Assembly: GCF_945957465.1 (NCBI RefSeq)
Contig: NZ_CAMFLC010000020.1
Location: 1 to 64,000 of the forward strand
Direction of reading: 5' to 3'
Length of the DNA: 64,000 nt
Source of the DNA: an uncultured Leifsonia sp.
GTDB taxonomy: Bacteria; Actinomycetota; Actinomycetes; Actinomycetales; Microbacteriaceae
Under the pieces are notes generated by a model, which made no database searches, was not told the DNA's origin, and was given only the letters and a program-made list of their open reading frames with translations. A program made the translations under genes and the position numbers. Shown one piece after another: positions 54,839 to 63,259 of this stretch; position 1 is the stretch's first letter; every line of letters begins with the position of its first letter.

Positions 54839-56211
54839 CGGACAAGGAGGGCGGCGACGACGACCGCCACCACGCACACCGCGCCGTAAACGGCGAGGCC
54901 CCACGTCGCGAGCCGGTTGCGCACGATGAGTCCTACGGTGACCATGAATGCCGGAATCAGTGAGATCCCGTAGCGCGGGATCACTGGGAACACCGAACCG
55001 AGCACGATGTTCATCGCGAAGAACAGCGCCGGGGCGAATGCGATTGCGGCGATCGCGGTCGCGATTCCGAACGACTTCACCGCCAACGAGCGCGTCGCCA
55101 TGAACAGCACGCCGATGATGCCGGCCGTCGGCAACCACGACGTCGGAAGCATCAGCAGGTTCGGCAGGCCGTAGCCGGCGTTCCATCCGCCCGACATCAG
55201 CGGTCCCGGCGAGATGAAGATCGTGCCCAGATCGAGCAGCGCCCGCCAGGAGAACGGTGCCGCCAGGCCTTGCGACGGGCCGGGCCCGATCGCGATTGCC
55301 GCGTGGATGCCGAGCCACACGACTTCGGCCGCCACTGCCGTGACCGCTGTCGCCGTGGCCAGGAGCACGAGACGGCGCCGGTGATCGCGATCGAGTGGGT
55401 CGTCCTTTCGCCGCCACAACGCGTAGATCAGCAGAACCAGCACGGCCAGCCCCACGCCGAAGATCGTGGTGACCTTCAACCAGATGCTCACCGCGGCGAT
55501 GGGCACCAGCCACCACACCCCGCGTCTTCGGTCGATGGCGCGGAACGCAAACAGCAGCGCAGCACCGCCGGCGACGAGCGTGGGCGCATCCGTCGAGATG
55601 TAGGTCGACGACCAGAGCGTCGAGGGCGACGCGATGACGACGAGCCCTACGCCGAGTGTCACGAGCTTCGGGATGCCGAACCTGCGCATCAGCATGTAGA
55701 GGATGATGACGCCGCCGGAGAGCCAGAAGAATCCGCTCAACCGCGCCGCGGTGAGGAACTTCACGCCGGTCACCAGGTGGATGGCCTCTCCCACCGCCCA
55801 GGTGAACCCGAAGTAGAGCGGAGTGTAGATGTCCGCGGTCGTCTTGCCGTCCTGCGGGTACGAGCGGACGTCGGAGTAGCTGCTGCCGCACGGGTCGCCG
55901 CGCTGGCCGAAGAAGTCGCCGTAGCACGACATCTGCTCGAGCGCGCCCTTGCCGATGGACTCACCCTGCCGGACGATCCCCTGGCTCGGGATCTTGAGCG
56001 TGTAGTCGTAGTAGACCCACTCGTCCAGAGGCGAGAGGGCCTGGGTGTGACGGGCAGTGACGACGCCCGTCACCAGGAGGGAGGCGAAGACCAGGACGAT
56101 GGGGACCCAGTTGAGGAGCGCCCATCCCCGGAATCCGGTGCGGCGCCGCGCGCTCCCGACATCGGCCGGAGGCGTCTCGACGGTGCCGTGCGAGCCGACC
56201 GTCGCGCTCAT
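54835..56211 (-). CDS. Multi-pass membrane protein, GT-C/DUF2142-like
   Basis: The 458-residue protein has about 11 membrane helices and an acidic motif [20 protein letters not shown] after the first helix, as in GT-C transferases. A cysteine-containing loop, [17 protein letters not shown], follows in the same extracytoplasmic loop. It resembles the DUF2142 protein at 37823 in layout but not closely in sequence. ATG at 56211 (MSATVGSHG) overlaps the rmlA stop by 4 bases, so it is the third gene of rmlC-rmlA. A role in adding rhamnose or another sugar outside the membrane is inferred. Confidence 0.8.
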   Translation of the reverse strand: MSATVGSHGTVETPPADVGSARRRTGFRGWALLNWVPIVLVFASLLVTGVVTARHTQALSPLDEWVYYDYTLKIPSQGIVRQGESIGKGALEQMSCYGDFFGQRGDPCGSSYSDVRSYPQDGKTTADIYTPLYFGFTWAVGEAIHLVTGVKFLTAARLSGFFWLSGGVIILYMLMRRFGIPKLVTLGVGLVVIASPSTLWSSTYISTDAPTLVAGGAALLFAFRAIDRRRGVWWLVPIAAVSIWLKVTTIFGVGLAVLVLLIYALWRRKDDPLDRDHRRRLVLLATATAVTAVAAEVVWLGIHAAIAIGPGPSQGLAAPFSWRALLDLGTIFISPGPLMSGGWNAGYGLPNLLMLPTSWLPTAGIIGVLFMATRSLAVKSFGIATAIAAIAFAPALFFAMNIVLGSVFPVIPRYGISLIPAFMVTVGLIVRNRLATWGLAVYGAVCVVAVVVAALLVR

Positions 56212-57071
56212 GCGTCGAGCAACTTGCGGAGGTAAGTGCCGTACCCGCTCTTCACCAGCGGCGACGCGAGCTGCTCGAGCTGCGCGTCTTCGATCCATCC
56301 GGCTCGCCACGCGATCTCCTCGATGCAGCCGACCTTGAATCCCTGGCGGTCCTCGATGACGCGCACGTACTCCGACGCCTGCATCATCGACTCGAACGTG
56401 CCGGTGTCGAGCCAGGCGGTCCCCCGATCGAGCACCTGCACCTGGAGCTTGCCCGCCTGGAGGTAACGCTCGTTGACCGTGGAGATCTCGAGCTCTCCGC
56501 GCGCGCTCGGCTCGATGGTCTTGGCGATCTCGACAACGGAGTTGTCATAGAAGTACAGTCCGGGCACGGCGTACGTGCTCTTCGGCTTGACCGGCTTCTC
56601 CTCGATCGAGAGCGCGGTGAAATTGTCATCGAACTCGACGACCCCGTATGCCGTCGGGTCGCTCACCTGGTAGGCGAAGATCAGCGCGCCGTCGATGTCG
56701 TTGTGCTGCCGCAGCGCCGACCCGAGTCCGGTGCCGTGGAAGATGTTGTCGCCGAGCACGAGCGCCACCGACTCGTCGCCGATGAACTCCTCGCCGATGA
56801 TGAACGCCTGGGCGAGGCCGTCCGGTGACGGCTGGACGGCGTACTCGATGCGGATGCCGAGCTGCGATCCGTCGCCGAAGAGTGCGCGGAACTGGTCGTT
56901 GTATTCCGGCGTCGTGATGATGAGGATCTCGTTGATCCCGGCCATCATCAGCGTCGACAGCGGGTAGTAGACCATCGGCTTGTCGTAGATGGGCATGAGC
57001 TGTTTGGAGATGCCCTTCGTGATGGGCCACAGCCGGGTGCCGGATCCGCCGGCGAGGATGATTCCGCGCAT
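56208..57071 (-). CDS. rmlA: Glucose-1-phosphate thymidylyltransferase
   Basis: RmlA makes dTDP-glucose from dTTP and glucose-1-phosphate, the first step to dTDP-L-rhamnose. The 287-residue protein has the nucleotidyltransferase motif [20 protein letters not shown], then [18 protein letters not shown]. Further motifs are [13 protein letters not shown] and [11 protein letters not shown]. It lies downstream of rmlC (17-base gap) and upstream of a coupled GT-C-like gene. Confidence 0.97.
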   Translation of the reverse strand: MRGIILAGGSGTRLWPITKGISKQLMPIYDKPMVYYPLSTLMMAGINEILIITTPEYNDQFRALFGDGSQLGIRIEYAVQPSPDGLAQAFIIGEEFIGDESVALVLGDNIFHGTGLGSALRQHNDIDGALIFAYQVSDPTAYGVVEFDDNFTALSIEEKPVKPKSTYAVPGLYFYDNSVVEIAKTIEPSARGELEISTVNERYLQAGKLQVQVLDRGTAWLDTGTFESMMQASEYVRVIEDRQGFKVGCIEEIAWRAGWIEDAQLEQLASPLVKSGYGTYLRKLLDA

Positions 57072-57088
57072 GAGTGTGGTGTCGTCCT

Positions 57089-57694
57089 TTACTTGTGGTC
57101 GAGGGAGGCGTAGAAGGCGCGCGCAGCGTCCCAGGTGGGCAGCAGACCGCTCTCACGGGCGTCCGAGAGGCCAGGAGCGTCGGTGTCCTTGGCCGACAGC
57201 AGGAGCTCGTCCGCCGCCAGCGGGAACTCGAGTGCGATCTCCGCGTCGAGCGGGTTGATGCCGTGCTCACGCGTCGGGTTGTAGACGTCTGTGACCAGGT
57301 AGCTCACAGTAGCGTCATCGGTCAGCGCGACGAAGCAGTGGCCGAGGCCCTCTGCGACGTAGATCGCCCGGCGGTCGGTGTCGTCGAGAAGCACAGAGTC
57401 CCACTGGCCGAACGTCGGCGAACCGACACGGATGTCGATGACGAAGTCGAGCACGGCTCCCCGGGGCGCCATGACGTACTTGGCCTGGCTCGGCGGGATG
57501 TCGGCGAAGTGGATGCCCCGGACCGAGCCGCGGCGCGACACGGAGGTGTTGCCCTGCTTGAGGTCCAGTGAGTGGCCGACGGCTTCCTCCAGCCGATCGA
57601 ATCGGTAGAACTCGAAGAACAGGCCGCGGTCGTCCGCGTGCTGCACCGGGGTGATCTCGTAGGCGTCGGGGATCGAAAGTTCGCGGATCTGCAC
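57089..57694 (-). CDS. rmlC: dTDP-4-dehydrorhamnose 3,5-epimerase
   Basis: RmlC epimerises dTDP-4-keto-6-deoxyglucose at C3 and C5. The 201-residue cupin has [18 protein letters not shown], with the catalytic His in RGIHF, and [13 protein letters not shown]. The [12 protein letters not shown] segment replaces the usual IPPGFAHGF form. The start is a GTG; a TAGACT box ends 6 bases upstream, so the message is probably leaderless. It is divergent from rmlB. Confidence 0.94.
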   Translation of the reverse strand: MQIRELSIPDAYEITPVQHADDRGLFFEFYRFDRLEEAVGHSLDLKQGNTSVSRRGSVRGIHFADIPPSQAKYVMAPRGAVLDFVIDIRVGSPTFGQWDSVLLDDTDRRAIYVAEGLGHCFVALTDDATVSYLVTDVYNPTREHGINPLDAEIALEFPLAADELLLSAKDTDAPGLSDARESGLLPTWDAARAFYASLDHK

Positions 57695-57699
57695 CCCGG

Positions 57700-57730
57700 G
57701 AGTCTACCAACCGGGCCTCACGGTAGACTC
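57700..57730. promoter_or_regulatory. Mirror-symmetric rmlC/rmlB promoter pair
   Basis: Nine-base inverted arms GAGTCTACC (57700-57708) and GGTAGACTC (57722-57730) are separated by 13 bases. Each arm contains a TAGACT -10 hexamer, one per strand: for rmlC on minus (57701-57706, 6 bases before its GTG) and for rmlB on plus (57724-57729, 36 bases before its ATG). The repeat may be an operator or two back-to-back promoters. Confidence 0.7.
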
Positions 57731-57765
57731 GTCGGCGGTTCACCGACAGAAAGCAGCCCATCCGC

Positions 57766-58755
57766 ATGAAGATTCTCGTCACCGGTGGCGCCGGATTCAT
57801 CGGCTCCAACTTCGTCCGCCGCACCCTGCAGGACGCTTATCCCGGCCTCGAGGGCGCCGAGGTCGTCGTCCTCGACGCGCTGACTTACTCGGGCAACCTC
57901 GCGAACCTCGCGCCGGTCGCCGATTCACCGCGCTACACCTTCATCAAGGGCGACATCCGCGACGGCGGCCTGCTGGACGAGCTCTTCCCCACCATCGACG
58001 CCGTCGTCCACTTCGCGGCGGAGTCGCACGTCGACCGCTCGGTGCGGGACGCGTCGATCTTCGTCGAGACCAATGTGCTCGGCACGCAGCAGCTGCTCGA
58101 CGCCGCCCTCCGCAACAAGGTCGAGCGGTTCGTCCACGTGTCCACCGACGAGGTCTACGGCTCGATCGCCGAGGGATCGTGGGCCGAAGACCGCCCGCTG
58201 GAGCCCAACTCGCCGTACTCCGCCTCCAAGGCCGGCAGCGACCTGCTGGCGCGCAGCTACTTCCGCACCCACGGGCTCAACCTGTCGATCACCCGGTGCT
58301 CCAACAACTACGGGCCCTATCACTTCCCCGAGAAGGTCATTCCGCTTTTCGTCACCAACCTCATCGACGACAGGCACGTGCCGCTCTACGGCGAGGGCAA
58401 CAACATCCGCGACTGGCTGCACGTCGACGACCACACCCGCGGCATCGCGATGGTGCTCGTGAACGGGCGCGCGGGCGAGATCTACAACATCGGCGGCGGC
58501 ACCGAGCTCACCAACAAGGAGCTCACCCAGTTGCTGCTCGATGCGACCGGCAAGGACTGGTCGTACGTCGACCGCGTCGCCGACCGCCTCGGCCACGACC
58601 TGCGCTACTCGGTCGACATCTCCAAGATCCAGAACGAGCTCGGCTACGAGCCCCTTGTTCCCTTCCAGCAGGGCCTGGCCGATGTCGTGCAGTGGTACCG
58701 CGACAACCGCGACTGGTGGGAGCCGCTGAAAGCCCGCGCCGCTCTGGACAACTGA
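57766..58755 (+). CDS. rmlB: dTDP-glucose 4,6-dehydratase
   Basis: RmlB converts dTDP-glucose to dTDP-4-keto-6-deoxyglucose. The 329-residue protein has VTGGAGFIGSNFVRRTL, FAAESHVDRSV, VSTDEVYGS and the YxxxK motif in SPYSASKAGSD. It also has CSNNYGPYHFPEKVIPLFV, typical of this subgroup. It leads a plus-strand unit with rmlD 13 bases downstream. Confidence 0.97.
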   Translation: MKILVTGGAGFIGSNFVRRTLQDAYPGLEGAEVVVLDALTYSGNLANLAPVADSPRYTFIKGDIRDGGLLDELFPTIDAVVHFAAESHVDRSVRDASIFVETNVLGTQQLLDAALRNKVERFVHVSTDEVYGSIAEGSWAEDRPLEPNSPYSASKAGSDLLARSYFRTHGLNLSITRCSNNYGPYHFPEKVIPLFVTNLIDDRHVPLYGEGNNIRDWLHVDDHTRGIAMVLVNGRAGEIYNIGGGTELTNKELTQLLLDATGKDWSYVDRVADRLGHDLRYSVDISKIQNELGYEPLVPFQQGLADVVQWYRDNRDWWEPLKARAALDN

Positions 58756-58768
58756 TCGGGCCCCGACG

Positions 58769-59629
58769 ATGACGCGCTACCTGATCGCCGGAGCCGCAGG
58801 CATGCTCGGCCAGGACCTTCGCACTGCCCTGGCCGGCCGCGACGTCACCGCGTTCTCGCGCGCCGAGCTCGACGTGACCGACCGCGATGCCGTCATCGAG
58901 GCCGTCGCGGGACACGACGTGGTGGTCAACGCCTCCGCGTACACCAAGGTCGACGACGCCGAGACGCACGAGGACGCCGCCTACGCGATCAACGCTCTCG
59001 GCACCGAGAACCTGGCGACCGCGGCCGCCCGCACGGGCGGGCGCTTCGTGACCGTCTCGACCGATTATGTGTTCGACGGCCAGGCCGCAGAACCATACGC
59101 CGAGGACACCCCCCGCGACCCGATCAACGCCTACGGCCGAACGAAGGCCGCCGGCGAGGAGCTCGCGCTCGCGGCACACCCCGAGGGAACGTACATCGTC
59201 CGCACGGCATGGCTCTACGGCGCAGGAGGGGCGAACTTCTGCGCGACCATGCTCCGCCTCGCGCAGACCCACGAGACGGTGACCGTCGTCGACGATCAGC
59301 GCGGCCAGCCGACCTGGTCGCTCGACCTCGCCGCCCGGATCGTGGACCTTGTCGACTCGGAAGCGCCGGCGGGCGTCTACCACGGCACGAACAGCGGCGT
59401 CGCGACCTGGTACGAACTGGCGCGCGCAGTCTTCGAGGAGGCGGGGCTCGACCCCGACCGCGTCCGGCCGACCGACAGCAGTGCATTCGTCCGCCCGGCG
59501 CCTCGACCGACGTACTCGGTGCTCGGCCACGATGGCTGGGCGAAGGCCGGTCTGCCCTCGATGCGGCACTGGCGGGAGGCTCTGCACGAGGCCGCATCCA
59601 CCGGCGTGTTCGCGAACGGACCGCGATGA
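58769..59629 (+). CDS. rmlD: dTDP-4-dehydrorhamnose reductase
   Basis: RmlD reduces dTDP-4-keto-L-rhamnose to dTDP-L-rhamnose with NADPH. The 286-residue protein has IAGAAGMLGQDLRTAL, the active-site STDYVFDG and YGRTKAAGEEL, then IVRTAWLYGAGG. The C-terminus FVRPAPRPTYSVLGHDGWAK is conserved. The stop overlaps the next ATG by 4 bases (ATGA). A diverged second copy of the C-terminal 80 residues lies at 60511-60790. Confidence 0.96.
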   Translation: MTRYLIAGAAGMLGQDLRTALAGRDVTAFSRAELDVTDRDAVIEAVAGHDVVVNASAYTKVDDAETHEDAAYAINALGTENLATAAARTGGRFVTVSTDYVFDGQAAEPYAEDTPRDPINAYGRTKAAGEELALAAHPEGTYIVRTAWLYGAGGANFCATMLRLAQTHETVTVVDDQRGQPTWSLDLAARIVDLVDSEAPAGVYHGTNSGVATWYELARAVFEEAGLDPDRVRPTDSSAFVRPAPRPTYSVLGHDGWAKAGLPSMRHWREALHEAASTGVFANGPR

Positions 59630-60510
59630 CGGACCGGCAACGCGTCCTGGTCACGGGAGCCGGGGGGTACATCGGCCGTCACGTCGTGACAGCGCTCCTC
59701 GACCGAGGAGCCTACGTCGTCGCCGCCGACCGCCGCCCGGCGGAGCGGCAGGACGGGCACTTCGATCCCCGCGCCGAGGTTCTCGGCATCGACGTGCTCG
59801 ATCCCACTGCCGACGTCTATGCCGCTGCAGGTGCACCCGACATCGTCGTGCACCTGGCGTGGGAGTCCGGCTTCGTCCACTCCGCCCCCGCGCACATGCT
59901 CCGCCTCAGCGACCACTACCGACTGATCACCGAACTGGTCGGAGCGGGAGTCCGCCACGTCGTCGGGCTCGGATCGATGCACGAGGTGGGCTACTTCGAG
60001 GGCGCCGTGCCCGAAGACGCTCCGACGAATCCGCAATCGCTCTACGGGGTCGCCAAGGACGCGCTGCGCCGGTCGCTGACACTCTTCGCCGACAGGGAGG
60101 ACGTGGTCTTCCAGTGGCTGAGGTGCTTCTACATCTACGGTGACGACTCCTACAACCGTTCGATCTTCACCTACCTGCGCGACGCAGCTGAAGCGGGCAG
60201 GAAGACCTTCCCCTTCACATCGGGCACGAACCGCTTCGATTTCATCCGCGTCGAGGATCTGGCCACGCAGATCGCCACGGCGTCCCTCCAAAGCGAGGCC
60301 ACTGGCGTGATCAACTGCGGGACGGGCAGCCCGGTCTCGCTCGGCGATCAGGTAGAGCGGTACATCGCCGAACACGGTTACTCGATCGAACTGGAGTACG
60401 GAGCGTACCCCGATCGTCCCTATGATTCGCCTGCCATCTGGGCGGACACCAGGACGATCGAGGGCATCATGCGAGCAGCCGCAGCGGGCAAGGCGGACAC
60501 CCCGGGCTGA
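59626..60510 (+). CDS. NAD(P)-dependent epimerase/dehydratase family protein
   Basis: The 294-residue extended SDR enzyme has VTGAGGYIGRHVVTALLDRG, HLAWESGFVHSA, GLGSMHEVGYFEG and YGVAKDALRRSL (YxxxK). The FYIYGDDSYNRSIFTYL segment is atypical. It acts on an unknown nucleotide sugar, perhaps a dTDP-deoxysugar given the rml genes. It is coupled to rmlD by ATGA. Because the sequence directly after it is an rmlD 3' remnant, it appears to have been inserted between rmlD and the next glycosyltransferase. Confidence 0.88.
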   Translation: MTDRQRVLVTGAGGYIGRHVVTALLDRGAYVVAADRRPAERQDGHFDPRAEVLGIDVLDPTADVYAAAGAPDIVVHLAWESGFVHSAPAHMLRLSDHYRLITELVGAGVRHVVGLGSMHEVGYFEGAVPEDAPTNPQSLYGVAKDALRRSLTLFADREDVVFQWLRCFYIYGDDSYNRSIFTYLRDAAEAGRKTFPFTSGTNRFDFIRVEDLATQIATASLQSEATGVINCGTGSPVSLGDQVERYIAEHGYSIELEYGAYPDRPYDSPAIWADTRTIEGIMRAAAAGKADTPG

Positions 60511-60790
60511 GTGGAGAGTCGGCCTGCGATCCGGCCAGGCCAGCTGGTTCGAGTTCGCGAAGGCGGTCTTCAGCGCAGCCGGATTGAACCCTGATAGGGT
60601 CACACCGACCGACAGCGCGACGTTCGTGCGACCCGCACCGCGACCGTCCTACTCCGTCCTCGGACACGATGCCTGGGCCACGGCCGGGCTCCCGCCGCTG
60701 CGGTCCTGGCAGGAGGCCCTGGCAGACGCGGCACGGCACGGAGTCCTGGAACGGGAGACAGATGACGACACTCAGCGTGGTGGTCGATGA
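60511..60790 (+). pseudogene. rmlD C-terminal remnant
   Basis: From about 60521 the frame reads SGQASWFEFAKAVFSAAGL and later FVRPAPRPSYSVLGHDAWAT. These match rmlD residues of about 205-286 (SGVATWYELARAVFEEAGL and FVRPAPRPTYSVLGHDGWAK). There is no start codon or N-terminal half. The copy differs from the intact rmlD at many positions, so it is not a recent duplicate. The frame ends at 60790, inside the next gene's start region. Confidence 0.8.
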
Positions 60791-61910
60791 CCTCACCGCT
60801 GCCGAGACCGGTGGTACCCGCAGATACACCGAGGAGCTGACCCGTCAGCTCATTGCGACCGCCCCGGCCGGCTGCGATGTGCGCGCCTTCGTGTCCAACG
60901 TGCCCGATGAGCAGCTCAACGAGGTGCGTGCGCTCCTGCCCGGGCTCGCCGACCTGGTGCGACTCCCCCTCGCCCGGCGGGAACTGTCGCTGGCCTGGCA
61001 GTCCGGCATCGCCGTCGGCGGCGTCCGCGGCATGATCCACGCGCCGAGCCTGCTGGCGCCGCTGCGCAAACCGCGTGCGGCCGACGCCGACGACCAGATC
61101 GCCGTCACGATCCACGACGCCCTCGCCTGGACGCACCCCGAGTCGCTCGGGGGGGCCACCGTCCTCTGGACGAAGTCGATGGCCAAGCGCGCCCGCAAGC
61201 ACGCCGATGCCATCGTCGTCCCCACGCACGCGGTCGCCGACCGCCTGGCGGAGGTGCTCGACTTCGGCGATCGGTTCCGGGTGATCGGCGGGGCGCCGGC
61301 GACCACGCTGCGCCTTCCGGCCGACGCCGCCGAGCGCGCCGCCCGGCTCCAGCTGCCCCCGGTCTACGCGTTCACTCTCGGCTCGATCATGCCGCGCAAG
61401 GGCATCGCTCCGCTCATCCGCGCCGTCGCCCGACCGGAGGCGCAGGAGATCCCGCTGCTCATCGCCGGACCGGACCGCTATGGCGACGGCACGGCCACGG
61501 GTGTCGCGGCCGCGGCGGGACTGCCCGAGGACCGGGTGCGCACGCTGGGCCGTCTCGACGACGCCGACCTGGCCGTCGTCCTCGACCGCGCGACCCTGTT
61601 CGTCTACCCCAGCCTCGCGGAAGGCTTCGGTCTGCCGATCGTGGAAGCCTTCAAGTTCGGCCTGCCGGTCATCCACTCGGACGACCCCGCCCTCGTGGAG
61701 GTGGCCGCCGGAGCCAGCCTGGTGGTCGAACGGCCGGAGTCCACCGAGGACGATGCCGGCTACAGCGAGCGACTGGCCGGCGCGATCGGCCGCGTGCTCT
61801 CCGACACCGAGCTTCGCGAGCGTCTGGCCGTGCTCGCCTCGGACCGGGCGCGCGCGTTCAGCTGGCGCGATTCGGCCGAGCGGGTCTGGCAGTTGCACGC
61901 CGACCTCTGA
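60762..61910 (+). CDS. Glycosyltransferase family 4
   Basis: The 382-residue GT-B enzyme has an N-terminal SVVVDDLTAAETGGTRRYTE with a glycine-rich acceptor loop and the linker VTIHDALAWTHPESLGG. The donor site is TLGSIMPRKGIAPLIRAVAR with the EX7E motif in EGFGLPIVEAFKFGLPVI. Position after rmlD suggests a rhamnosyltransferase, as with mycobacterial WbbL, though that enzyme is GT2. ATG at 60762 follows GGGAGA; it overlaps the end of the rmlD remnant. Confidence 0.9.
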   Translation: MTTLSVVVDDLTAAETGGTRRYTEELTRQLIATAPAGCDVRAFVSNVPDEQLNEVRALLPGLADLVRLPLARRELSLAWQSGIAVGGVRGMIHAPSLLAPLRKPRAADADDQIAVTIHDALAWTHPESLGGATVLWTKSMAKRARKHADAIVVPTHAVADRLAEVLDFGDRFRVIGGAPATTLRLPADAAERAARLQLPPVYAFTLGSIMPRKGIAPLIRAVARPEAQEIPLLIAGPDRYGDGTATGVAAAAGLPEDRVRTLGRLDDADLAVVLDRATLFVYPSLAEGFGLPIVEAFKFGLPVIHSDDPALVEVAAGASLVVERPESTEDDAGYSERLAGAIGRVLSDTELRERLAVLASDRARAFSWRDSAERVWQLHADL

Positions 61911-61932
61911 TCGGCGATCACGGCCGCACTGG

Positions 61933-63192
61933 TCAACGGTCGGCAGAAGCGGTCTGCCGGGCGTTCGCACGCTCGGGGTCCTCGTCCTCCGGCCCGAACC
62001 ACGCCCGGTAACGCGCAGAAGCCCACGAACCCACGGCCTTCGACCATCCGTGGCTGCGCTTCTCGATGAGCCACATGAAGCCGACCGCCACCAGCACCGC
62101 GAGCGGGATCGCGAACAGCAGCGGCACATACCAGGCCTGGCCCGCGAAGAGGTAGGTACTGAAGATGATGATCGGAACGTGCACCAGGTAGAGGCTGAAC
62201 GAGATCGCTCCGAGGAACTGGAGCGGGCGGGATTCGAATAGCGCGCGCAGCGGCGTCCAGCCGAGCGCCGCGACCACGAGTCCCGCGGCTGCGAGCGGAA
62301 CCAGGCCCTTGAGCGCCGAGTCGAGCTCGGGGATCCGGCCGACGCCCGGGCCGACGAGCCACGGTGCGATCAGGAGCAGAGCGCTCCCGACTGTCAGCAG
62401 CGCCCACAGCGGGTGCCGGAACCAGCGTCGGTTGATCCGATCGGCGGTGTTCCTCACCACGTCGAGACGCACCGCGATGACCGCACCGACGAAGAACGCC
62501 GGCAGGTACTCCAGCTCCGCCGATCCGGCGCGGGCGCCCAGCCAGGTGAGCGCACAGGCGAGCGCGAGGCCGCCCATCCACCACTTGCGCACCGCCAGCG
62601 CCGCGATCGCGAACACCGGGAGCAGGAGCGAGAACGCGAGCTCCCAGCGCAGGGACCACAGCGGGTTGTTGATCTGACCGTCGCCACCGAGCAGATCGAC
62701 CGCCTTGACGACGTACTCCCACGAGAAGTCCGGCGTCGAGGAGTTGCTGAGCCAGGTGCCGCTCGGCTGGGTGCTCACCTGAGGGATGGCCGCGACCCAC
62801 GCGGCGGCGAGCAGCACGGAAGCGACCACCGGGACCATCAGCCGCACCACGCGCCGGGGGAAGTAGGCCACCCAGTCGAAGCCACGTCGGCGGACGACCG
62901 GAAGCGTCACGACGAGTCCCGAGAGCACGAAGAACACGATCACGGACTCCACACCCGCCGTCGCCAGCTTGAGCGGCGTGTAGCTGATCCACCACATCGG
63001 CGACCCGGCCGGAGCATGCCCGCCACCCGGGGCGCCGGGAAAGTCGGGGTTCGTGTAGAGCGCGTGGTGCAGGAGCACCACGACGGCCGCCAGGCCTCGC
63101 AGCCCGTCCAGGGCTGTGAGTCGTGAGGCGTTCTTCGTCACCGGTTTATCGGCTGCCGTCTTCTGGTCCACGTTCCCACCTGTACCCGTCAT
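61933..63192 (-). CDS. Acyltransferase 3 family membrane protein
   Basis: The 419-residue protein has the family N-terminal motif LTALDGLRGLAAVVVLLHHA, with the likely catalytic His. A second motif, GVESVIVFFVLSGLVVTLPV, and about 10 membrane helices follow. The PLWSLRWELAFSLLLPVF segment is also characteristic. It probably O-acylates a surface polymer. It converges on the GT4 gene (22-base gap) and lies 67 bases upstream of the next minus-strand stop, the LCP gene. Confidence 0.92.
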   Translation of the reverse strand: MTGTGGNVDQKTAADKPVTKNASRLTALDGLRGLAAVVVLLHHALYTNPDFPGAPGGGHAPAGSPMWWISYTPLKLATAGVESVIVFFVLSGLVVTLPVVRRRGFDWVAYFPRRVVRLMVPVVASVLLAAAWVAAIPQVSTQPSGTWLSNSSTPDFSWEYVVKAVDLLGGDGQINNPLWSLRWELAFSLLLPVFAIAALAVRKWWMGGLALACALTWLGARAGSAELEYLPAFFVGAVIAVRLDVVRNTADRINRRWFRHPLWALLTVGSALLLIAPWLVGPGVGRIPELDSALKGLVPLAAAGLVVAALGWTPLRALFESRPLQFLGAISFSLYLVHVPIIIFSTYLFAGQAWYVPLLFAIPLAVLVAVGFMWLIEKRSHGWSKAVGSWASARYRAWFGPEDEDPERANARQTASADR

Positions 63193-63259
63193 CGGGCGGC
63201 GACGGTACCGGGTAGGGCTGGGCAGTTCCTGTGACCTGTTCAGGGGCCACCTGGGAGGG

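Noticed and set aside
60422-60790. A complete rmlD-like gene
   Set aside because: Only the C-terminal third is present, with no Rossmann motif or start codon; treated as a remnant.
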